Position numbers and translations under genes: made by a program. Below the pieces are notes generated by a model, which saw nothing but the letters and a program-made list of their open reading frames with translations, did no database searches and was not told the origin of the DNA. DNA of 44,160 nt from an uncultured Eubacterium sp. (GTDB lineage Bacteria; Bacillota; Clostridia; Oscillospirales; Acutalibacteraceae), in contig CAKSWS010000010.1 in assembly GCA_934512155.1 (NCBI GenBank), positions 1 to 44,160 on the forward strand, read 5' to 3'. Positions 31,431-39,944 of this stretch are shown here, one piece after another; positions within the stretch are counted from its first letter, which is position 1; each line of letters begins with the position of its first letter.

Positions 31431-32834
31431 TTAAAAACCGAAAGGGTTATTATTTTTACCGCTACCGGTCATACCCATCATTTTTTGAGCCATTTCAGGA
31501 TTTGCCTGCATCATTCGACGCATTTTTTTACTTATTTTAGGACCTTTTTTGCCGCCGAACTGACTCATCATTTTTTTCATTTGTTTAAACTGGGAAAGAA
31601 GTTTATTAACATCCTCAACCTTCATACCGCAACCTGCAGCAATTCGACGTTTTCTTGAAGAATTAATAATATCGGGATTTTTTCTTTCCTCAAATGTCAT
31701 TGAATAAATAATTGATTTAAAACGTGTAAATGCATTTTCATCAATATCTTCATCTTTAATTTTACTTCCGATACCCGGAATCATTTTAATAGTATCTTTG
31801 AGATTGCCCATTCGTTCAATTTGGTCAAACTGATCAAGCAAATCATTTAAATCAAATTTATTTTTTGCAAGTTTTTTCTCAAGTTCTGCGGCTTTTTTCT
31901 CATCAAGAGTTTGCTCCGCCTTTTCAATGAAAGAAAGAACATCGCCCATACCCAGAATACGAGAAGCCATTCGACTTGGATGAAAAGTTTCCAAATCGCC
32001 GAGTTTTTCACCCGTACCTACAAATTTAATAGGCTTGCCTGTTACAGCCCTTACTGAAAGAGCGGCACCGCCTCTTGTATCGCCGTCAAGCTTTGTTAAA
32101 ATAACACCGTCTATACCCAAAGTTTCATTAAAACTTTTTGCAACATTAACAGCGTCCTGACCTGTCATAGCGTCAATTACAAGAAGAATTTCATTTGGAT
32201 GAACAGTGCTTCTGATATTTTGAAGCTCTTGCATAAGCTGTTCATCAATATGAAGTCTGCCGGCTGTATCAAGGAAAACATAATCGTTTCCGTGGTCTTT
32301 TGCATATTTAATTGCCTCTTCGGCAATTTTAACAGGATTTTCTGTTCCCATTTCAAACACGGGAACGCCCACCTGCTCGCCCACAACCTGAAGTTGCTTA
32401 ATAGCCGCAGGCCTGTATATGTCGCAGGCAACAAGCATTGGCCTGTGGCCTTCATTTTTAAGCTTTAATGCAAGCTTTGCGCTATGTGTGGTTTTACCTG
32501 AGCCCTGCAAACCGCACATCATAACAACTGTAGGCGGATGATTAGCAATAGCAAGTCTGCTTTCATTGCCGCCCATAAGAGCCGTTAATTCCTCATTAAC
32601 TATTTTAATAACCATTTGACCGGGTGTTAATGATTCCATAACATCTTCACCAACGGCACGCTCGGTTACTTTTTTAGTAAAATCTTTGGCAACTTTGTAG
32701 TTAACGTCTGCCTCAAGCAAAGCCAAACGAACTTCACGCATTGCCTCTTTAACATCTGCCTCGGTTAATTTTCCCTTGGCACGAAGTTTTTTAAAGGAAT
32801 TCTCAAGCCTTTCGGAAAGACCTTCAAATGCCAA
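31431..32834 (-). CDS. ffh: Signal recognition particle protein Ffh
   Basis: 467 residues. SRP GTPase that brings ribosomes making membrane proteins to FtsY. The N domain is followed by the G domain with GLQGSGKTTHSAKLA (about residues 106-120), DTAGRLHIDE and TKLDGDTRGGAALS. A Met-rich M domain (QFKQMKKMMSQFG, RRMMQANPEMAQKMMGM) binds SRP RNA and signal peptides. I chose TTG 32834 (MAFEGLSERL), the family's standard N-terminus; TTG 32840 is 6 nt closer to the AAGGAG and is the alternative. It is preceded by ylxM. Confidence 0.96.
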   Translation of the reverse strand: MAFEGLSERLENSFKKLRAKGKLTEADVKEAMREVRLALLEADVNYKVAKDFTKKVTERAVGEDVMESLTPGQMVIKIVNEELTALMGGNESRLAIANHPPTVVMMCGLQGSGKTTHSAKLALKLKNEGHRPMLVACDIYRPAAIKQLQVVGEQVGVPVFEMGTENPVKIAEEAIKYAKDHGNDYVFLDTAGRLHIDEQLMQELQNIRSTVHPNEILLVIDAMTGQDAVNVAKSFNETLGIDGVILTKLDGDTRGGAALSVRAVTGKPIKFVGTGEKLGDLETFHPSRMASRILGMGDVLSFIEKAEQTLDEKKAAELEKKLAKNKFDLNDLLDQFDQIERMGNLKDTIKMIPGIGSKIKDEDIDENAFTRFKSIIYSMTFEERKNPDIINSSRKRRIAAGCGMKVEDVNKLLSQFKQMKKMMSQFGGKKGPKISKKMRRMMQANPEMAQKMMGMTGSGKNNNPFGF

Positions 32835-32857
32835 AAGCAATCAACTCCTTAAAACGA

Positions 32858-33220
32858 CTATTCACACAAAAAATCCGCAATAGATTTAATTCGTGAAACA
32901 TTATCGTTAATTTCTCTTGAAAGGCTGTGTTCAAGATTATATTCATTAATACTTTCGGCACAGTCTTTTATTTCCGCCAAGCCTTTTCGCATTTCGGTAA
33001 ACCTTTTGGCAAACCCCAAAGATTTTTCCATTTCAAAAAGCTGATTTTCGGCACGCTTAACCGCATCTCTAACCCCTTGGCGTGTAATACCTTCATTTTC
33101 GGCTATTTCGGAAAGGGACAAGTCATCATTATAATAATAATCCAGAAAATCGTGCTGTTTTTTAGTAAGCATTTCGCCGTAAAAATCAAGAAGATAAGAA
33201 ATATCTAAATTCTTTGCCAC
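32858..33220 (-). CDS. ylxM: YlxM/P13 family helix-turn-helix protein
   Basis: 120 residues. UPF0122 family, long known as the gene before ffh in Gram-positives and linked to the SRP pathway. The sigma-factor-like helix-turn-helix is LLDFYGEMLTKKQHDFLDYY followed by NDDLSLSEIAENEGITRQGV. The start is GTG 33220 with GGGAGGG upstream. First gene of the ylxM-ffh-rpsP-khpA-(rimM-trmD) operon. Confidence 0.92.
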   Translation of the reverse strand: MAKNLDISYLLDFYGEMLTKKQHDFLDYYYNDDLSLSEIAENEGITRQGVRDAVKRAENQLFEMEKSLGFAKRFTEMRKGLAEIKDCAESINEYNLEHSLSREINDNVSRIKSIADFLCE

Positions 33221-33281
33221 GATTTTCCCTCCCGAACCTATGAAACATTGTGTAAAGTATTTAATCTTTACAGCAAGAGAT

Positions 33282-33310
33282 ATTATACATAAGTACGTTC
33301 CCTAAGTCAA
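33282..33310 (-). promoter_or_regulatory. Predicted sigma-A promoter of the ylxM-ffh-rpsP operon
   Basis: Read on the minus strand: -35 TTGACT (33310-33305), 17-nt spacer, -10 TATAAT (33287-33282). Strong match, about 55 nt before the ylxM start. Confidence 0.8.
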
Positions 33311-33367
33311 GTAAAAAGCACATAATTTTTTTAATAAAATTTCAAAAAATTCTATTGACACAAAATA

Positions 33368-33391
33368 TGGGCGAAAAATCAATTTCGCCCA
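33368..33391 (-). terminator. Terminator after mutS2
   Basis: 9-bp stem TGGGCGAAA / TTTCGCCCA with loop AATCAA, 20 nt past the mutS2 stop. The U tract on the minus strand is short (ATATTTTGTG), so efficiency may be moderate. Confidence 0.7.
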
Positions 33392-33410
33392 CTAAAAGTA
33401 TAAATATAAA

Positions 33411-35783
33411 TTACTTTAATTTTGCTATTGTAACACCGTTTTCACCCTCGCCGTAAACGCCTAGCCTAAATTCGGAAATGTTTGGATGATGTTTTAACTC
33501 ATCCGTAACGGCAGAGCGCAAAGCGCCGGTGCCTTTGCCATGAATTATTCTGACTTCACTGATGTTATTTAAAACACATTTGTCTATAAATAAACTTAAA
33601 TTCGCAAGGGCTTCATCTACGGTTTGCCCTCTTAAATCAAGTTCTGTTTTAACATCGGCGTCAGCTCTGGATGTTGTTCTGTAAACAGACCTGCCGGTTT
33701 TAACAGAAGGTTTCTTCTTTTTTTCGGTAAGCATTAAATCGCTCATTTTAACACGGGTTTTAATCATACCTGACTGAACAAGAACATTATTGTTTGAAAC
33801 CTCCAGCACCTCTCCTTCTCCTAAAGAACGAATGATTACTGCATCGCCTTTAACAACAGGACGTGGCAACTTATAATCATTATCCCAATTATCGGCAAGT
33901 TCACGAGGATTAACAATATCGTCCATTTCACCAAGACGGTTTTTTATTTCACGCCTTGTTTTTCTTGCAACCTCTGTAGCATTTGACTGGCTTACTTCTT
34001 TTTTCAATTTTTCAAGTTGCAAAAGAAAATCGGAACTTTGACGTTTTGCGGCATTTATTATTTTTTCAGCCTCACGCTTTGTTTTTTCCATTTCATTAGC
34101 TTTTAACTGCTCTATTTTATCTTTTTCCGATTGAGCTTTTGAACGCATTCTGTTTGCGGCTTCTGTTGCCTTTTCAGCCTTCACTTTTTCTTTTTCAAGT
34201 TCAAGGCGTGTTTGTTCCAACTGCTCAAGAACTGCCTCAAAAGAGCGGTTTTCACTACTGACGATATTTTTCGCTTTATCAACAACCGATTCATCCATAC
34301 CCAAACGGCGAGTAATTGCAAAAGCATTAGACCTGCCCGGAACGCCGATTAACAATTTATAAGTAGGTTGCAATGTATTTACATCAAATTCACAACAACC
34401 GTTTGAAACTCCGTCAGTTTCAAGGGCATATGCTTTTAATTCGGCATAGTGGGTTGTGGCGGCAATTTTTGCGCCTTTTGACCTTAAATTTTCAATTATA
34501 GAAACTGCTAAAGCAGCACCTTCAACAGGGTCTGTACCGGAACCCAACTCATCAATCAAAACAAGAGAATTTTCGTCGGCACGCTTCATAATATCTATAA
34601 TGTTAACCATATGTGATGAAAAGGTGGAAAGATTTTGTTGAATACTTTGCTCATCGCCCACATCAACAAGAACATTTTTAAAAACGGATATTTTTGACAT
34701 ATCAGAAACAGGAAGAAGCAATCCGCATTCTGCCATTAATGTGAATAAACCTATAGTTTTAATTGAAACGGTTTTACCGCCTGTGTTAGGACCGGTAATT
34801 ACAAGCGTGTCAAAATCTATTCCCAGGGAAATATTTGTAGGCACAACCGTTTTGGGATTTAAAAGAGGATGGCGTGCATTTTTTAATTCAATAATTCCCT
34901 CATTATTTAAAATCGGCTTTGAAGCTTTCATTTTATATGCAAGCTGTGCCTTTGCAAAAATGACATTAATTTTAATTGCACTTTCGTAAGACTGCCTAAT
35001 ACCCTCTGCAAAATCGCCTGCCTCAACAGATAATTCAAAAAGAATTCTTTGAATTTCTTCTCTTTCCCTTCCCTGAAGCATTTTTATGTCGTTATTAGCA
35101 TCAACAACGGAAACAGGTTCAATGAAAACAGTTGCACCGGAAGCTGAAGTGTCGTGTACAAGGCCTTGCACCTCACCACGGTTTTCTGCTTTTACGGGAA
35201 CAACATATCTGCCGTTTCTTTGAGTTATAATAGCCTCTTGCAAAAACTTTTGGTAATGAGAGCTGTGAATAATAGAATCAAGTTTTTCTCTGACGGAATT
35301 TGATTTAGCACGAATTTTACGCCTTATTTCAGCCAATTCTTCAGAGGCTTGGTCTGCAATCTCTTCTTCGCTTACAATTGCCGTTAATATTTTTGTTTCA
35401 AGATATTTATTAACGGTTATATTTTCAAAGAAAAAATCCAAATTCGTATGAACATTTGAACAATGGCCGTACCACTCATAAAGCGAACGAACAGCACGAA
35501 GATTATAAGCAATATCAAGTAATTCCTTTGGATTTAAGGATGCACCTGCTGCCGCCCTTGCCAAAGCGTTATTTACATTTTTTAAACCCGAAAATGACGG
35601 AGAGCCAAAACGTGCAAGCAATGAAAATGCATCTTCGGTTTGTGAAAGCAAAAGTTCTGCTTCGTTAATATCCCACGTTGGAATTAACGACAATGCTTCC
35701 TCTTTTGCATCATCACAGCTTGCCTGCTGTGCCAGCATTTCCAACACAACGTCAAGTTCAAGCGCTTTAAAGTGTTTATTCAT
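33411..35783 (-). CDS. mutS2: Endonuclease MutS2
   Basis: 790 residues, standard length. MutS-like ATPase acting in suppression of recombination and, in some Firmicutes, in rescue of collided ribosomes. The Walker A is GPNTGGKTVSIKTIG; LIDELGSGTDPVEGAALA is the Walker B and signature. A long coiled coil follows (ERSFEAVLEQLEQTRLEL onward). The C-terminal Smr nuclease domain carries LDLRGQTVDEAL and the HGKGTGALR motif. It overlaps recO by 4 nt. Confidence 0.97.
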   Translation of the reverse strand: MNKHFKALELDVVLEMLAQQASCDDAKEEALSLIPTWDINEAELLLSQTEDAFSLLARFGSPSFSGLKNVNNALARAAAGASLNPKELLDIAYNLRAVRSLYEWYGHCSNVHTNLDFFFENITVNKYLETKILTAIVSEEEIADQASEELAEIRRKIRAKSNSVREKLDSIIHSSHYQKFLQEAIITQRNGRYVVPVKAENRGEVQGLVHDTSASGATVFIEPVSVVDANNDIKMLQGREREEIQRILFELSVEAGDFAEGIRQSYESAIKINVIFAKAQLAYKMKASKPILNNEGIIELKNARHPLLNPKTVVPTNISLGIDFDTLVITGPNTGGKTVSIKTIGLFTLMAECGLLLPVSDMSKISVFKNVLVDVGDEQSIQQNLSTFSSHMVNIIDIMKRADENSLVLIDELGSGTDPVEGAALAVSIIENLRSKGAKIAATTHYAELKAYALETDGVSNGCCEFDVNTLQPTYKLLIGVPGRSNAFAITRRLGMDESVVDKAKNIVSSENRSFEAVLEQLEQTRLELEKEKVKAEKATEAANRMRSKAQSEKDKIEQLKANEMEKTKREAEKIINAAKRQSSDFLLQLEKLKKEVSQSNATEVARKTRREIKNRLGEMDDIVNPRELADNWDNDYKLPRPVVKGDAVIIRSLGEGEVLEVSNNNVLVQSGMIKTRVKMSDLMLTEKKKKPSVKTGRSVYRTTSRADADVKTELDLRGQTVDEALANLSLFIDKCVLNNISEVRIIHGKGTGALRSAVTDELKHHPNISEFRLGVYGEGENGVTIAKLK

Positions 35784-36517
35784 TGTAGTAATCCTTTATA
35801 AAAATCAAGTGCGCTTAAATTTCTGCCAACACAGGTAAGCGCATATTTTTCGGCAATATCAACCAATAAATCAAGGCAATTATCATCAAGATTAAAGCCG
35901 AATATTTTTTTAGGTTCTGTTAAACAAATATAACGAACAGCCGTTATAACATTTTTAGGAACTTTTGTTGCACCGAATTTAGGGCAGTTTTCGCAATATA
36001 TTTTACCTGCCGAAGTATCAAAATACATTACATCCGTTTCATATGTACCGCAATTATCGCAAGCAAGAACCGCCGGCATATAACCGCCCAAAGATACTGC
36101 TCTAAATTCAAAAACGGCTTTTATTTGCCTAATATTTTTTTCACCCTTACACAAAAGGTAAAGAGAATTTAAAATTAAAACAAGCATTTCCTTTTCAGGC
36201 TGCTCTTCTGCCGACATTTCAAATGCAAGTTGAGCAAAATACTGTGCCAAAGATAAACGCTCTATGTCTTTTCTTAAATCGAAAAAGACATCAATAGGTA
36301 CAGCATCATCAACAACAAAGGCATCTTTTGTTCTGTAAAGCCCAAATTCGCTGTAAGCAAAAAGTGTTGTGGCAGAATTAAGCTTGCTTTTCAGTTGCTT
36401 TGCACTGCGAACAAATGCCTTTACAAGCCCATAATCAGCAGTAAGGAGAGTAACTAAACGGTCACTCTCCCCTATTGTTTGCTCCTTTATCACTAATCCC
36501 TTTGTTACAATTCGCAT
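35780..36517 (-). CDS. recO: DNA repair protein RecO
   Basis: 245 residues. Anneals DNA and loads RecA on SSB-coated gaps with RecR. N-terminal OB fold: IVTKGLVIKEQTIGESDRLV and VRSAKQLKSKLNSATTLFAY. A zinc finger CDNCGTYETDV...YCENC lies in the C-terminal half. AAAGG is placed 9 nt before the ATG. The first 56 nt of the gene also encode, in another frame, the end of the yqzL-like gene. Confidence 0.95.
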   Translation of the reverse strand: MRIVTKGLVIKEQTIGESDRLVTLLTADYGLVKAFVRSAKQLKSKLNSATTLFAYSEFGLYRTKDAFVVDDAVPIDVFFDLRKDIERLSLAQYFAQLAFEMSAEEQPEKEMLVLILNSLYLLCKGEKNIRQIKAVFEFRAVSLGGYMPAVLACDNCGTYETDVMYFDTSAGKIYCENCPKFGATKVPKNVITAVRYICLTEPKKIFGFNLDDNCLDLLVDIAEKYALTCVGRNLSALDFYKGLLQ

Positions 36518-36611
36518 TATTTTCTGCCTTTGATTTTTGATTTTCCCTATATTTCAAATAATAATTTATATTTCCGGTTTCTGTAAAATGAACCCAATTT
36601 GAATCAATCAA
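36462..36611 (-). CDS. yqzL: YqzL-like small protein between era and recO
   Basis: 49 residues from TTG 36611, preceded by GGCGGTGA. It reads MIDSNWVHFTETGNINYYLK followed by YRENQKSKAEN. The W..F..TG.I..YL.Y+E pattern is that of the YqzL family, which sits between era and recO in Bacilli and Clostridia; position and pattern agree. Its function is unknown in the family. It overlaps the start of recO by 56 nt in a different frame, so its last 18 codons are shared, which suggests coupled translation. The open frame, TTG start and ribosome binding site were derived by hand from the sequence. Confidence 0.72.
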   Translation of the reverse strand: MIDSNWVHFTETGNINYYLKYRENQKSKAENNANCNKGISDKGANNRGE

Positions 36612-36666
36612 AACAATCACCGCCACAATTATTTTATCCTATGACAAGTGATTAATTTGTGCCATT

Positions 36667-37554
36667 TTAATCCAAACCGAAGTTATGAATCAAGCCTTCA
36701 CGGTTGCGCCAATTTTCTTTAACCTTAACCCAAGTGTGCAAGTTAACTTTAACATCAAAAAATGACTCTAAATCTTGCCTTGCAAAGGTTGAGATTTTTT
36801 TCAGCATTGCACCGTTTTTTCCGATTATCATACCTTTATGAGTTTCACGCTCACAATAAATAACGGCATCAATATCAAGAATAGGCTTATCTTTTCTTTC
36901 ACTCATTTTTTCAATGGAAACGGCAATTCCGTGAGGAACCTCTTTATCCATAAGGCGAAGAATTTTTTCTCTTATCATTTCTGCAGCAAGCACTCTTTCC
37001 GGCTGGTCGGTTAAAGTATCATCCGGGAAAAAATGAGGACTTTCAAAGGCTGTTTTTTTCATTTCGTCAACAAGCTCGTCCATTCCCGTACCTTCGGATG
37101 CCGAAACAGGAACAACAGCCGTAAAATCATACAACTTTGAAAGATATAATATGCGCTGAAAAATAACATTTTTATCTTTAACCATATCAATTTTATTTAT
37201 TGCAAGAATTACAGGCAGCTTTTCTTTTTTAAATCTTTCAATTAATTCAAGTTCTTTTTCTTCAAGCTCACCTTGTGGTTCAACAACAAACAAAACAGTA
37301 TCCGTGCCGCCGATACTGTCGCCCACGGCATTATTCATATACTCACCCAATCTGTTATGAGGTTTATGATAACCGGGAGTATCGGTAAAAACAAGCTGTG
37401 TTTCATCAATAGTCAAAACGCCCATAATTCGTGTGCGTGTTGTTTGAGGCTTTGAAGAAACAATGGCAATTTTTGCACCCAAAACTTTATTAAGTATTGA
37501 AGATTTGCCCACATTGGGCTTACCTACTATTGCAATAAATGCGGTTTTGGTCAT
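36667..37554 (-). CDS. era: GTPase Era
   Basis: 295 residues. Essential GTPase that binds the 3' end of 16S rRNA and checks small subunit maturation. G1 GKPNVGKSS (residues 11-19), G3 DTPGYHKP (58-65), G4 NKID, and the C-terminal KH domain with REKILRLMDKEVPHGIAV and IIGKNGAMLKKISTFARQDL. The ATG overlaps the ybeY stop by one base. Confidence 0.97.
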   Translation of the reverse strand: MTKTAFIAIVGKPNVGKSSILNKVLGAKIAIVSSKPQTTRTRIMGVLTIDETQLVFTDTPGYHKPHNRLGEYMNNAVGDSIGGTDTVLFVVEPQGELEEKELELIERFKKEKLPVILAINKIDMVKDKNVIFQRILYLSKLYDFTAVVPVSASEGTGMDELVDEMKKTAFESPHFFPDDTLTDQPERVLAAEMIREKILRLMDKEVPHGIAVSIEKMSERKDKPILDIDAVIYCERETHKGMIIGKNGAMLKKISTFARQDLESFFDVKVNLHTWVKVKENWRNREGLIHNFGLD

Positions 37555-38057
37555 TATTCATCCTCCATATAATAACTGTTATCTCTTTTCCAGCCGATTT
37601 GAGTTAACACGGTTTCCTCTTTTTCACGCATTCTTACTTCTTCCATTCCGCCGTTTTCATGATCGTATCCTAAAAGATGAAGCATTGAATGTACTGTCAA
37701 AAAGCCAATTTCACGCTGAAGAGGATGATTATATAATTCTGCCTGTTCTACAGCCTTTTCCATTGAAATAACAATATCACCAAGCATTTTTGCACCTGTG
37801 TCCATATTAACATCATAAACGCCGTTTTCACCCAAAGGAAAAGAAAGAACATCTGTTGCCTTATCGATATTTCTGTGTTTTTTATTTAACTCTCTTATTT
37901 GCTCATTATTTACAAAAGTTACCGAAACTTCGGCAGAGCCGTCAAAATTTTCCAATTCAAGAACCGCATGGCAGCAACGGCGAATTAAAAGTCGTATGCC
38001 CGTAGGTACTTTAACATCTTTTTGAATGTTTGTTATTGAAACTTTTACTCTGTTCAT
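37554..38057 (-). CDS. ybeY: Endoribonuclease YbeY (rRNA maturation factor)
   Basis: 167 residues. Zn-dependent RNase involved in 16S rRNA 3'-end processing and ribosome quality control. The metal motif HSMLHLLGYDH has its three histidines at 123, 127 and 133. NKKHRNIDKATDVLSFPL is the second conserved block. It overlaps phoH by one base and era by one base. Confidence 0.96.
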   Translation of the reverse strand: MNRVKVSITNIQKDVKVPTGIRLLIRRCCHAVLELENFDGSAEVSVTFVNNEQIRELNKKHRNIDKATDVLSFPLGENGVYDVNMDTGAKMLGDIVISMEKAVEQAELYNHPLQREIGFLTVHSMLHLLGYDHENGGMEEVRMREKEETVLTQIGWKRDNSYYMEDE

Positions 38058-39022
38058 TATTTAGTCCTCTCCTCACTGTCATATTTTTCATAAGCTTTTA
38101 TTATATCCTGAACAAGCTTATGGCGAACAACATCCTTTTGTGTAAATTTGCACATTGCAATATCATCCACACTTTTTAATATTCGCATTACTTTTTTTAG
38201 ACCGGATTTTTTACCAGACGGTAAATCAATTTGAGTTATATCACCGGTAACAACCATTTTAGAATTGAATCCAAGCCTTGTTAAAAACATTTTCATTTGT
38301 TCCGGCGTTGTATTTTGCGCTTCATCAAGTATTATAAAACTGTCGTCAAGAGTTCTGCCACGCATATATGCAAGAGGAGCAACTTCTATTGTTCCCCTTT
38401 CCTGACAACGCTGAAAATTCTCTGCGCCGAGCATTTCAAACAAAGCGTCATAAAGCGGTCTTAAATAAGGGTCTACTTTACTTTGCAAATCGCCGGGCAA
38501 AAAGCCCAAACTTTCACCGGCTTCAACAGCGGGGCGTGTTAAAATTATTTTATCAACCTCTTTAGCACGAAAAGCTGTAACTGCCTTTGCGACTGCCAAA
38601 TATGTTTTGCCTGTACCTGCAGGACCGATGCCGAAAGTTATAGTATTTTCATCAATAGCAGTGCAATATTTTTTTTGACCCAAAGTTTTGGCTTTAACAG
38701 GCTTTCCTTTTGAAGTAATACACACCGTGTCTGTTGAAATAGAGCTTAATTTATCTTCATTACCCTCATTAACAAGGCTTATTGCATAGCGTACATTTTG
38801 ACTTGTTAACGGTTCGCCTTTTTTTATAAAAACAAGCAAGCTGTTTAAAGCACGTACGGCTTTTGAAACATTTTCTTCATTTCCGCAGATTTTTAAATCA
38901 CTGCCACGGCTTATAACAGAAACGCCCAACTCATCTTCAATTATTTTAATATTTTCATCAAAAGAACCAAAAAGGCTAACCGCCTGGTCTATTGCATCAA
39001 AAGTAATAATTTGTTCTGCCAT
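38057..39022 (-). CDS. PhoH-like ATPase (YbeZ family)
   Basis: 321 residues. RecA-fold NTPase, likely RNA-related, that works with YbeY in E. coli. The Walker A is GPAGTGKTYLAVAKAV (from residue 133) and the Walker B is SFIILDEAQNTTPEQMKMF. GESLGFLPGDLQSKVDPYLR, between them, is diagnostic. An N-terminal KH-like or nucleic-acid-binding portion precedes. It is one-base overlapped with both neighbours in a tight operon. Confidence 0.95.
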   Translation of the reverse strand: MAEQIITFDAIDQAVSLFGSFDENIKIIEDELGVSVISRGSDLKICGNEENVSKAVRALNSLLVFIKKGEPLTSQNVRYAISLVNEGNEDKLSSISTDTVCITSKGKPVKAKTLGQKKYCTAIDENTITFGIGPAGTGKTYLAVAKAVTAFRAKEVDKIILTRPAVEAGESLGFLPGDLQSKVDPYLRPLYDALFEMLGAENFQRCQERGTIEVAPLAYMRGRTLDDSFIILDEAQNTTPEQMKMFLTRLGFNSKMVVTGDITQIDLPSGKKSGLKKVMRILKSVDDIAMCKFTQKDVVRHKLVQDIIKAYEKYDSEERTK

Positions 39023-39828
39023 TAATTAATCTCTACCTTAATTTGTTCTATTCTTCTTTCTTCAACCTTCAAAACGGTAAACACAAAATTTTCATATTGT
39101 GCCGAAATAACATCATCTTTTTTTACTGTTTCCGGAACAAAACCCAAAAGATTTATAACAAAGCCTGCAACAGTATCGTAATCACCCTGAGGAATTTTAA
39201 CATTCAAAACCTTTTCAAGTATTTCTATTTCTGCAGAGCCATCGAAAATATAAGTTTTATCGTCCGTTTTTTCGTATTCCTTTTCTTCGTCGTCATATTC
39301 ATCCTGAATATTACCTACAATACTTTCAAGAATATCCTCCATAGAAACAATACCTGCCGTACCGCCGTATTCATCAACAACAACGGCAAGTTGAACACGC
39401 TTGTCCTTCATTTGTTTAAAAAGCTTTACACAGGAAATGGTTTCGGGAACGAAGAACGGTTTTCTTACATAATCCTTAAGGCAATCGTCTGCACTGATTT
39501 TAGTGCCTACAAGTTTAAGCAAATCCTTAATATTAATAATCCCCACAATATTGTCTAAATCTTCGTTATACACGGGAATTCGTGAGAATCCCTCTTTAAC
39601 AGCCAAATCAACAACATCGCTTATTGATGAACTGATTTCAACAGCTTCAATATCGGTTCTGTGAGTCATAATATCACCGGCTGTAATATCATCAAACAAA
39701 AAAATATTATTTATCATTTCACGCTGTGAAGTTTCAAGCGATGACGAATTATTTTCGTCTTCAACAAAATTTATAATCTCATCTTGCGCAGACGACTTAT
39801 TTACTAATTTTTTGAACAGATTGACTGC
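39022..39828 (-). CDS. CorC/YbeX-like CBS-domain protein
   Basis: 268 residues from ATG 39828 (MAVNLFKKLVNKSSAQDEII), with GGGGG 11 nt upstream. An ATG at 39849 would lie about 12 nt from the predicted transcription start without a ribosome binding site. Two CBS domains (ITAGDIMTHRTDIEAV; YVRKPFFVPETISCVKLFKQ) are followed by a CorC_HlyC domain (IFDGSAEIEILEKVLNV). The DUF21 membrane part of larger family members is absent, as in E. coli YbeX. Linked to Mg2+/Co2+ homeostasis and, by operon, to ribosome maturation with PhoH and YbeY. Family annotations as hemolysin are misleading. Confidence 0.9.
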   Translation of the reverse strand, partial: AVNLFKKLVNKSSAQDEIINFVEDENNSSSLETSQREMINNIFLFDDITAGDIMTHRTDIEAVEISSSISDVVDLAVKEGFSRIPVYNEDLDNIVGIINIKDLLKLVGTKISADDCLKDYVRKPFFVPETISCVKLFKQMKDKRVQLAVVVDEYGGTAGIVSMEDILESIVGNIQDEYDDEEKEYEKTDDKTYIFDGSAEIEILEKVLNVKIPQGDYDTVAGFVINLLGFVPETVKKDDVISAQYENFVFTVLKVEERRIEQIKVEIN

Positions 39829-39867
39829 CATAAAGGCACAAACCCCCATTATTATTTAATAGATTAC

Positions 39868-39896
39868 ATTATATACTTTTTTATTTTATTTGTAAA
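39868..39896 (-). promoter_or_regulatory. Predicted sigma-A promoter of the CorC-phoH-ybeY-era-recO-mutS2 operon
   Basis: Read on the minus strand: -35 TTTACA (39896-39891), 17-nt spacer, -10 TATAAT (39873-39868). The predicted start is near 39861. Confidence 0.65.
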
Positions 39897-39929
39897 GAGT
39901 ATTGAATTATGTTATATTTAATATATAAT
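39890..39929 (+). promoter_or_regulatory. Predicted promoter(s) of the FkbM gene, overlapping the divergent CorC promoter
   Basis: Option A: TTGTAA (39890-39895), 17 nt, TATATT (39913-39918). Option B: TTGAAT (39902-39907), 16 nt, TATAAT (39924-39929). Option B would start transcription inside the AAGGTGG ribosome binding site, so A is more plausible for translated mRNA. The -35 of A lies on top of the -35 of the CorC promoter on the other strand. Confidence 0.5.
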
Positions 39930-39944
39930 ATTTAAGGTGGTAAT

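Noticed and set aside
33355..33384. Plus-strand TTGACA near 33355 as a promoter
   Set aside because: No -10 at correct spacing and no plus-strand gene downstream.
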